Positions 1-5,357 of a stretch of DNA of 5,357 nucleotides are shown here, piece by piece. The position numbers and the translations under genes were made by a program. Within the stretch, counting starts at the first letter, position 1, and the number at the start of each line of letters is the position of its first letter. Under the pieces are notes generated by a model. The model made no database searches. It was not told the DNA's origin and saw only the letters and a list, made by a program, of their open reading frames with translations. This DNA comes from Candidatus Vogelbacteria bacterium CG22_combo_CG10-13_8_21_14_all_37_9 (lineage in GTDB: Bacteria; Patescibacteriota; Minisyncoccia; Phycocordibacterales; XYD1-FULL-46-19): contig PCSX01000001.1 of assembly GCA_002772495.1 (NCBI GenBank), positions 932-6,288 of the forward strand. The letters are read 5' to 3'.

Positions 1-1662
1 AATGGCCAAATTAAAGCGCGCATCCGGACCCGCTAAGGCACTTTGAGCATTAATTTGCTCTACGGCTAAGCGACTATAAGTTTCTCGATCTAGAGCCGAG
101 ACATTGGGATCAAGAAGTTGATTAGCCGAATTGAGATATTGTTCTAAAGCTTCATGAGAAGCAAAAGTTTCAAGGGTAAAAACTTTTTGATAAGATTTTA
201 AGCGATCACTGGCAGACGGATTGGAAATAGCTTTAATTAAATTTTGATTTGCCATGATTGGTTTAGCATTAAACCAATAAAGAGAGATTGGTAACAGGAC
301 AACTAATACCACAACAAAACTATTACTAAGCCAGTCGGGACTGGATTTCGAAGTCCCAATTCGCGAACCAATTTCCGGAGCTTTGATCGAAGCTAAATAA
401 GCTAACAGGGAAAAGAATAGAATATAGGAAACTAGATTATCAAAAACAAAGAAATTATGAACGAGATAAGCGACTAATAAACCCAATAGTAAAGCCGAAC
501 CAAAAATTTCTGGCTGAGAATCAGCTTTACTAGAATGAGAGAAAAAATCGCGACGCAGTAATAAATAGATCGCTAAACCAAACAAAGTCAAATAAGCTAA
601 CAAACCAAGCACTCCGGCACTAACTAACCAATCAAGAAAAACATTATGCGAACGATCAAACCATGGTTCTTGATTCCATAAAGTCGGTTTGTAATATTTA
701 CTAAAAACATAAATGAAACTTTCTTGACCCCAACCTAAAATAGGTTTTTCCCGAACTGCTTCTAAACTCATTTGCCAAATTTGAAAACGAGAGGTCACAG
801 TCTGCTCCTGAAGCGAAATAGAAGCTAAACGACGAAGGGTTTCGGAACTTTGAATTACAGCGCTATCTTTAAAACCAATAAACAAACCCAGTAAAACAAC
901 CAGACTTAAAACAACACCAACAGCAATCTTTTTCAAACGTTTAGATCCGCGCCAAGCAAGCAGTGTCCCAGTAATAAACAGACCACCGACTAAACCAATA
1001 ATGGTACCGCGAGTTTGGGTATAATAAAGCAAAATTAAAAACCACAATCCGACAATAAGATAAGCACTTTGCCACAAACGATTTCGAAGCGTCATCGTGA
1101 CTAATAAATAAGTAGCTAAGAAAAAATGGAATAACAGGTAGACCGCTAAATAGGCCGAGTTACCGAGACTAGCATCGAGACGAGAGGCCCCTTGATGAAT
1201 ATCAGCCCAACCAAATAATTGAGCAGTAGCATAGACAGCCACTAGCACTGCCACCGCTAGCGACCAATTAAAAAAATTACGCCAAGCGGTCCGCGTAACG
1301 AGGACAGAAGAAGCAACCAAAAAATACATAAAGAGATGAATTTGAGTTAACAAACCATCCATTCGTTCAAAATTAGACCAAAAACTATGATAAGGATTAA
1401 CACTAAAAACAGTGGCTAAAATACTAACCACTAACAGACTCGCTGTCGCCCATAACAAAACTGTCTGACGAGGACGAGAGACTGGTTCGCGGACCGCCAA
1501 AATCAACCAGAGAGCAAAAATCACTTCCACTACAATTCGAAAAGCAAAATTTTTACCAGAGATAAATGGAAAATACATTGAAGAGGCCACTAACAAAGGA
1601 ACGAGTAAAATCAAAGCTAAGCCAGTGTAAATCCCATAACGCAATAGCGAGTTAGTTTTCAT
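1..1662 (-). CDS. O-antigen ligase / polymerase family membrane protein (Wzy_C type) with C-terminal TPR-like tail; C-terminus cut off by window edge
   Basis: The minus-strand frame is open from ATG (1662-1660) to base 1: 554 codons with no stop. It begins MKTNSLLRYGIYTG and is followed by about 12 hydrophobic segments between residues 9 and 466. Family hallmarks are visible: a TQTRGT motif (215-220) at the start of a membrane helix, where ligases of the WaaL/Wzy class carry a functional Arg; a large loop at about 265-340 containing ILGWGQESF (308-316) and FDRSHNVFLDW (335-345), whose His339 matches the conserved ligase His; and further helices to about 466. Residues 467-554 are soluble and helical, ending PDARFNLAI, which looks like the start of a TPR repeat. 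The family transfers glycans from undecaprenyl diphosphate to an acceptor on the outer face of the membrane. Lipid ligase, Wzy polymerase and protein O-oligosaccharyltransferase cannot be told apart here. The resemblance to CPR homologues is from memory. No Shine-Dalgarno is seen; the gene is divergent from the flippase gene. Confidence 0.95.
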   Translation of the reverse strand, partial: MKTNSLLRYGIYTGLALILLVPLLVASSMYFPFISGKNFAFRIVVEVIFALWLILAVREPVSRPRQTVLLWATASLLVVSILATVFSVNPYHSFWSNFERMDGLLTQIHLFMYFLVASSVLVTRTAWRNFFNWSLAVAVLVAVYATAQLFGWADIHQGASRLDASLGNSAYLAVYLLFHFFLATYLLVTMTLRNRLWQSAYLIVGLWFLILLYYTQTRGTIIGLVGGLFITGTLLAWRGSKRLKKIAVGVVLSLVVLLGLFIGFKDSAVIQSSETLRRLASISLQEQTVTSRFQIWQMSLEAVREKPILGWGQESFIYVFSKYYKPTLWNQEPWFDRSHNVFLDWLVSAGVLGLLAYLTLFGLAIYLLLRRDFFSHSSKADSQPEIFGSALLLGLLVAYLVHNFFVFDNLVSYILFFSLLAYLASIKAPEIGSRIGTSKSSPDWLSNSFVVVLVVLLPISLYWFNAKPIMANQNLIKAISNPSASDRLKSYQKVFTLETFASHEALEQYLNSANQLLDPNVSALDRETYSRLAVEQINAQSALAGPDARFNLAI

Positions 1663-1670
1663 ATCAATAA

Positions 1671-1699
1671 ACTATAGCAAGCCAAGGTCAAGCTTTCAA
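1671..1699 (-). promoter_or_regulatory. Sigma-70-like promoter for the ligase gene, near-leaderless
   Basis: On the minus strand TTGAAA (1699-1694) and TATAGT (1676-1671) are separated by exactly 17 bases. Each hexamer has four or five of six consensus positions. Only 8 bases lie between the end of the -10 box and the ATG at 1662, so a normal start point 6-8 bases downstream would give an mRNA with almost no 5' leader. This agrees with the absence of a ribosome binding site. The box match and spacing are seen directly; promoter activity is inferred. Confidence 0.5.
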
Positions 1700-1732
1700 G
1701 AATGTCCTCCAAGCATCTAGTCGTCAAGCTTT
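1687..1732. repeat. 10-base direct repeat GTCAAGCTTT in the divergent intergenic region
   Basis: GTCAAGCTTT occurs at 1687-1696 and again at 1723-1732, 36 bases apart start to start. Each copy contains the palindrome AAGCTT. The first copy overlaps the -35 box of the minus-strand ligase promoter; the second lies about 53 bases upstream of the flippase start. A pair of sites between divergent genes could be an operator, but two 10-base copies in AT-rich DNA may also be chance. No other gene or strong signal was seen in the 122-base gap 1663-1784. Confidence 0.3.
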
Positions 1733-1784
1733 AAATTTGCTACCATCGAGAACAAGTAAATCAAGGAAAATTAGACTAAATTAA

Positions 1785-3050
1785 ATGACAAAAATTAAAC
1801 TGAAATTAGTTAAATATTTACGCTGGAGCGAAAAATACTTCAAAACCGATATGGTTTACCTAACTAAGGGAAGTTTTTGGGTTTCAATTGGTCATATTGC
1901 TTCAACTTTATCTGGTCTAGCTCTATCGCTTGCTTTTGCGAATCTCTTGCCTAGTGCTACTTATGGCACCTACAAATATATTCTCTCAATCGCCGGTATT
2001 TTAACCATTCCAACTTTATCGGGTTTAGATGGAGCCGTATCTCAGGCCATCATGAAAGGCTACGACGGTTCATTTTGGGAGGCCTACAAAACTAAAATGC
2101 GTTGGGGAATCTTAGCTGGAATTGGTAGTTTATTTGTTGCTATTTATTACTTCTTAGCAGGAGATCAAACTTTATTTATTTCTTTTTTGATTGCTGCTTT
2201 CTTTTTACCAATTATGGATATTTTTAATCTTTATGGCGCCATTCTCTATGGTAAAAAAGATTTTAGAAGTAATTATATTTTTTATATTATTGTCCAAGTC
2301 TTTTCGGTCGCTTGTTTAGTTGTAACCCTGTTTTTAACTAAAAATATTTTTCTAATTCTCTTAGCTTATTTTTTACCTTTGACGATAATTCGTTATGTTA
2401 TGCTCCGTTGGACGATTAGAATTCATCATTTAAACAATAAAATTGAATCCGGAACTCTTAATTTTGGTAAACATATCAGTTTAATGAACGTTATTGGGAT
2501 CATCGCTGGACAAATCGATAAAATTTTAGTCTTCCATTTTATTGGGGCTGTTGAATTGGCCATTTATTCTTTTGCGATAGCCCTACCAGAACAAATTCGA
2601 AGCCTATCTAAAGGAATCTTTAATGTTGGAATGCCACGCTTAGCTGAAATTAAAGATGAAATTCAATTAAAACGTAGTCTCCACCAAAAAACTATCACTC
2701 TCACTATCATCTTTAGTTTGATCACAATTGTCTACATTCTATGCGCTCCAATTATTTATCAATTACTTTTTCCTAAATATTTAGCGTCAATTGGGTTATC
2801 TCAATTATATAGTATTGGACTAATTACAATTCCTGCTATTAGTATTCTTTCAATGAAATATACTTTAGAAAAGAATATTAAAATTTTATATTATTCTAAT
2901 GTCGGTTCCGGCCTGTTTAATATTATCTTATCATTTATTTTAATCAGCAATTTTGGATTAATTGGAGCGGTACTAAAAAATACTCTTTCTTGGATCTTTT
3001 TAATGATCTTAAATTACTATTATTTCCAATCTCGATCTAATAAGACATGA
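1785..3050 (+). CDS. Polysaccharide flippase, Wzx/PST type (MOP superfamily)
   Basis: A 421-residue integral membrane protein, the usual size for Wzx/RfbX-type flippases, with about 12 hydrophobic segments (roughly 29-54, 62-83, 107-125, 128-152, 163-184, 187-206, 232-265, 301-322, 340-356, 369-389 and 391-413; some hold two passes). Recognisable features are the N-terminal KGSFWVSIG leading into helix 1, the AxxLPxxxYGxYKY stretch at 51-65, and the GQIDKILVFHFIGAVELAIY segment (242-261), which is typical of the family. The basic N-terminus (KIKLKLVK) should stay in the cytoplasm. Known members move undecaprenyl-diphosphate-linked repeat units across the cytoplasmic membrane; the substrate here is unknown. 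The first ATG is used: the alternative Met23 would drop part of the basic lead-in. No Shine-Dalgarno is in place: AAGGA (1763-1767) is 17 bases from the ATG, too far. The stop codon overlaps the start of the next gene. Divergent from the ligase gene, with which it probably shares a pathway. Confidence 0.93.
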   Translation: MTKIKLKLVKYLRWSEKYFKTDMVYLTKGSFWVSIGHIASTLSGLALSLAFANLLPSATYGTYKYILSIAGILTIPTLSGLDGAVSQAIMKGYDGSFWEAYKTKMRWGILAGIGSLFVAIYYFLAGDQTLFISFLIAAFFLPIMDIFNLYGAILYGKKDFRSNYIFYIIVQVFSVACLVVTLFLTKNIFLILLAYFLPLTIIRYVMLRWTIRIHHLNNKIESGTLNFGKHISLMNVIGIIAGQIDKILVFHFIGAVELAIYSFAIALPEQIRSLSKGIFNVGMPRLAEIKDEIQLKRSLHQKTITLTIIFSLITIVYILCAPIIYQLLFPKYLASIGLSQLYSIGLITIPAISILSMKYTLEKNIKILYYSNVGSGLFNIILSFILISNFGLIGAVLKNTLSWIFLMILNYYYFQSRSNKT

Positions 3051-4270
3051 TTAAATTAAAACACAAAACCCTTGTTATTTTTCGTTGGGCGCCACCAGTC
3101 GCTGGAGGACCAAATCTTATTTATTATCTTTTTTCTAATTTTGATCCAACAACTTATTGTCTATTAACTAGTTATAAAAACACTCATAGTGGTAACCTAA
3201 CGGACAATTGGCTTTCAGCTCCTTATTATTATTATGATTCATGGAATTTACCATCATTTGACTTTAAAAAAAATAATTTACTAACTAAGTGCCAAAAATT
3301 ACCATTTCTGAAAAATTTTATTTACTTAATCCAAAAAGCCATCCAAGCAATCAAAATAATTAACCAAGGTTATAAACTAATCAAACAAGAAAAAATCGAG
3401 ATTATTTTTTCAGTTTCAGATGCTGGCCACTCTTTTTTAACTGGTTTAGTTTTATCATTATTTACTGGCCGACCTTTAGTAATTTATTTATTAGATCTTT
3501 ATAAAGACAATCTTCTCCCCCGCCGATGGAAACTACTCGCTTTCTTAATTGAACCTCTGGTTTTTTATCGAGCTAGTAAAATTATTGTCACCAATGAAGG
3601 TACTCGCGAATTTTATCTTCATCAATACCCTAGACTTAGCTTTAAAGTTATATCTAATTCTACAAATATCACCCAATATCAAAATTTGATCAGCCCTTAC
3701 AAACCAACACCGCCTTATTCAATTGTCTTTACTGGTCATTTATATTGGGCCCAGCTCCAAAGTGTAGAAAACTTATTACAAGCAGTAAAAGAAATCAGCC
3801 AGCCAGAAATTACTCTCACCCTTTATATCCTCAATCCACCATCAGACTTGATCGCTCGTTATGCCTCTAATCCTCGAATTACTTTTACTACCGCTCCACA
3901 AGAACAAATGCCAGCGATCCAAACCAAAGCCGATATCCTTTTTCTTCCCTTAGCCTGGGACACCACTTGTCCGGCCATCATTAAGACAGCCACTCCAGGG
4001 AAATTAACAGATTATCTGGCTTCTGGTCGGCCGATTCTAATTCACGCTCCGGATTATGCTTATCTTAGTCGTTATGGTAAACAATATGGCTTTGCGGAAG
4101 TAGTTGATCAAAATGATGTTAATTTATTAAAAGCGGCTATCTTAAAAATAGTTATGGACCCAATCTACACCCAAACGCTAATTACTAATGCTCAAGACAC
4201 CTTCAATTCTTTTCATAATGCTAATACTAATAGTCAATGTTTAGCAAAAATTCTTAGTGAAATTAACTAA
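3047..4270 (+). CDS. Glycosyltransferase, GT-B fold (GT4-like)
   Basis: A 407-residue protein with two Rossmann-like halves. The N-terminal half opens with LVIFRWAPPVAGGPNLIYYL (about 9-28), the acceptor-side start with the glycine-rich loop common in GT4 enzymes, and includes FSVSDAGHS (121-129) and RPLVIYLLDLYKD (142-154). The C-terminal half starts at about 224 with SIVFTGHLYWAQ (225-236), passes through ADILFLPLAW (295-304), and carries the donor-site motif PGKLTDYLASGRPIL (317-331). The usual Glu before the Tyr is Asp322 here, and the first Glu of a classic EX7E motif is absent (Thr314). There is no membrane anchor, so it probably works at the inner face of the membrane, adding a sugar to a lipid-linked glycan. 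Donor, acceptor and linkage cannot be read. Its ATG overlaps the flippase TGA as ATGA, implying translational coupling; no Shine-Dalgarno precedes it. An A8 run sits near 3266-3273 within the reading frame. Confidence 0.91.
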   Translation: MIKLKHKTLVIFRWAPPVAGGPNLIYYLFSNFDPTTYCLLTSYKNTHSGNLTDNWLSAPYYYYDSWNLPSFDFKKNNLLTKCQKLPFLKNFIYLIQKAIQAIKIINQGYKLIKQEKIEIIFSVSDAGHSFLTGLVLSLFTGRPLVIYLLDLYKDNLLPRRWKLLAFLIEPLVFYRASKIIVTNEGTREFYLHQYPRLSFKVISNSTNITQYQNLISPYKPTPPYSIVFTGHLYWAQLQSVENLLQAVKEISQPEITLTLYILNPPSDLIARYASNPRITFTTAPQEQMPAIQTKADILFLPLAWDTTCPAIIKTATPGKLTDYLASGRPILIHAPDYAYLSRYGKQYGFAEVVDQNDVNLLKAAILKIVMDPIYTQTLITNAQDTFNSFHNANTNSQCLAKILSEIN

Positions 4271-4298
4271 AATAGATTACAATTTAATTAATTAAAAA

Positions 4299-5279
4299 AT
4301 GACACAATCAAAAAGAAAAAAGAAAAAGATTCTAGTAGTTGGTGGCGCGGGCTACGTCGGAGGTTCAGTGACTGATATTTTAGCCACTCAATCCGATAAA
4401 TACGAATTCCGGGTCTACGATAACCTGATGTATGAGGACCTTTACCGTAAACCAGTCAATTTTGTTTATGGCGATATTTTAGACCGAACCAAACTTAAGA
4501 AACAATTAGCCTGGGCCGACGCTGTGATTTGGCTTGCCGCCATTGTTGGTGATGGCGCTTGTCAATTAAATGAAAATTTAACTCGCCAGACTAACCAGCA
4601 AGCAATCTCCTGGTTAGCGCGTAATTTCTCTGGCCGAATTGTTTTTACTTCCACCTGTTCCGTCTACGGTGCTCAGCATGATTTACTATTGACCGAAGAC
4701 TCTCTAGTCAAACCCCTCTCACTTTACGCTGAAACAAAACACCAAGCCGAACATTTACTCAAAAATAAAGACGCAGTCATTTTTCGCCTCGGCACTTTGT
4801 TTGGAGTCTCTGATTTGTTTTCTCGCATTCGGATGGACTTGGTGGTTAATGCCTTGACCGCCCGGGCCTGTTTAGGTGGGACTCTGAATATTTTTGGCGG
4901 TGATCAATACCGTCCTCTCTTGCACGTTAAAGATGCTGCCGCTTGTTTAGTTAAAGCCTTAGACTTTAAAAAACAAACCGGATCTGAAATCTTTAATATC
5001 AGCAAAACCAATATTAAAATTATTGACTTGGCCAAACAAATCAAACGTAGCTTTCTAAAAACTAAAATCAATCTGACTGAAATGTCCTTTGAAGATGCCC
5101 GCAATTATCAAGTTAATTGTCAAAAAGCCAAAAAATATTTTAAATTCCAACCAAAATATTCAATCAAAAATGGAATCGAAGAAGTTGCTGATTTAGTCTT
5201 AAATAACCGGGTCAAAGATTTTACCAATCCTCGTTATTCTAATCAAATTTTCTTAAAAGATATTCTTAATAAAAAATAA
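4299..5279 (+). CDS. NAD-dependent epimerase/dehydratase, extended SDR family (sugar-nucleotide modifying)
   Basis: A 326-residue protein of normal extended-SDR length. Seen in order: a lysine-rich lead (SKRKKKK, 4-10); the NAD-binding GGAGYVG (15-21); Asp41 at the end of strand 2 (RVYDNL), suggesting NAD rather than NADP; GDILD (58-62); WLAAIVGDGAC (78-88); STCSVYG (118-124) with the catalytic Ser/Thr; Tyr143 and Lys147 of YAETK; FRLGTLFG (162-169); and RPLLHVKDAA (205-214), which holds the substrate nucleotide in this family. The C-terminal lobe carries DARNYQVN (266-273) and PRYSN (311-315). All catalytic residues are present, so it should be active. The LAAIVGD subgroup is broad and often sits in sugar-nucleotide loci; the reaction (epimerase, dehydratase or reductase) is not decided. 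It lies 28 bases after the glycosyltransferase stop, probably in the same operon. Start context has no Shine-Dalgarno. The first part is visibly more GC-rich than the tail and the preceding gene. Confidence 0.93.
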   Translation: MTQSKRKKKKILVVGGAGYVGGSVTDILATQSDKYEFRVYDNLMYEDLYRKPVNFVYGDILDRTKLKKQLAWADAVIWLAAIVGDGACQLNENLTRQTNQQAISWLARNFSGRIVFTSTCSVYGAQHDLLLTEDSLVKPLSLYAETKHQAEHLLKNKDAVIFRLGTLFGVSDLFSRIRMDLVVNALTARACLGGTLNIFGGDQYRPLLHVKDAAACLVKALDFKKQTGSEIFNISKTNIKIIDLAKQIKRSFLKTKINLTEMSFEDARNYQVNCQKAKKYFKFQPKYSIKNGIEEVADLVLNNRVKDFTNPRYSNQIFLKDILNKK

Positions 5280-5293
5280 AACAAGTTGCGTGT

Positions 5294-5357
5294 CCTATCC
5301 TCACGTATTTATGGCCAAGCCACGAATCTACTGATTCGGAGCCGATGAGGTATTAGG
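5294..5357. other. Nested inverted repeats, possible structured RNA or terminator-like element (strand unknown), may continue past the edge
   Basis: After the SDR stop no gene is supported. The stretch holds a perfect 6-bp hairpin CGAATC-TACT-GATTCG (5323-5338), an upstream GGC-CAA-GCC hairpin (5313-5321), and an outer stem in which CCTA (5294-5297) pairs with TAGG (5354-5357) and CCTCA (5299-5303) pairs with TGAGG (5346-5350). The result is a closed stem with two inner hairpins, about 64 bases. No T-run follows the stem on the plus strand, so it is not a classic intrinsic terminator; on the minus strand a T-rich stretch begins about 10 bases beyond the stem. It does not match a tRNA (no T-arm consensus) or any RNA family I recognise. 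Chance pairing is possible. Confidence 0.35.

Noticed and set aside
1772..1777. TAGACT as a -10 box giving a leaderless flippase transcript
   Set aside because: It is 7 bases from the ATG, which would mirror the ligase promoter, but no acceptable -35 box or extended -10 is present, so support is too weak.
3048..3050. Possible TGA recoding (Gly, as in Gracilibacteria/Absconditabacteria), because the flippase ends in TGA
   Set aside because: No in-frame TGA occurs inside any of the four genes, while glycine is encoded by GGN throughout; the TGA forms a normal ATGA stop/start overlap.
4278..4301. TACAAT as an internal -10 box just ahead of the SDR start
   Set aside because: The hexamer is good and 15 bases from the ATG, but the position 17 bases upstream reads TAGTGA, only three of six -35 matches; such hexamers are common in AT-rich gaps.
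4904..5104. A 66-codon open frame on the minus strand inside the SDR gene
   Set aside because: It is fully antisense to a well-supported gene with conserved motifs, its translation resembles no family I know, and no promoter or ribosome site supports it.
5311..5334. Short plus-strand frame ATG...TGA (MAKPRIY) after the SDR gene
   Set aside because: Only seven codons, inside the inverted-repeat region, with no ribosome binding site.
5344..5350. Hammerhead-like core CCGATGAGG near the right edge
   Set aside because: It differs from CUGAUGA at a core position, and no partner GAAA strand or cleavage triplet can be placed within the window.
5280..5357. A tRNA or integron attC site in the tail
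   Set aside because: No T-arm TTCRANNC in a proper cloverleaf, no acceptor/anticodon stems of the right size, and no RYYYAAC/GTTRRRY core pair.

Overview
The window looks like a bacterial chromosome segment from a surface-glycan locus. It is AT-rich overall, with more GC-rich patches in the genes at both ends. All four genes read cleanly with TGA as a stop and no in-frame TGA, so the standard bacterial code fits. The ligase-like protein closely resembles, from memory of the family, the long O-antigen-ligase proteins with a C-terminal TPR-type tail that are common in Patescibacteria (CPR; Parcubacteria and Microgenomates). A CPR origin is therefore my best guess. It is an inference: there is no rRNA or ribosomal-protein marker here.

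Layout. Bases 1-1662, minus strand: an O-antigen ligase/polymerase (Wzy_C type) membrane protein, with its start inside the window and its C-terminus cut off by the left edge. Bases 1663-1784: a divergent intergenic region with a good sigma-70-like promoter for the ligase, whose predicted transcript would be almost leaderless, and a 10-base direct repeat. Bases 1785-5279, plus strand: three genes in one direction, namely a Wzx-type polysaccharide flippase, a GT-B glycosyltransferase joined to it by a 4-base ATGA overlap, and, 28 bases later, an extended-SDR NAD-dependent sugar-nucleotide epimerase/dehydratase. Bases 5280-5357: no convincing gene, but nested inverted repeats that could fold into a branched structure reaching exactly to the window's last base.

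Together the genes supply separate steps of one kind of pathway. The SDR would make or modify a nucleotide-sugar, the glycosyltransferase would add a sugar to a lipid-linked glycan on the cytoplasmic face, the flippase would move that lipid-linked glycan across the membrane, and the ligase/polymerase would join the glycan outside to a lipid, another repeat unit or a protein. The exact sugar, acceptor and final product cannot be read from the sequence. I see no clear new system. The points most worth a second look are the fold at the right edge, the near-leaderless divergent promoter, the general lack of Shine-Dalgarno motifs, and the ligase's tail and unknown acceptor.
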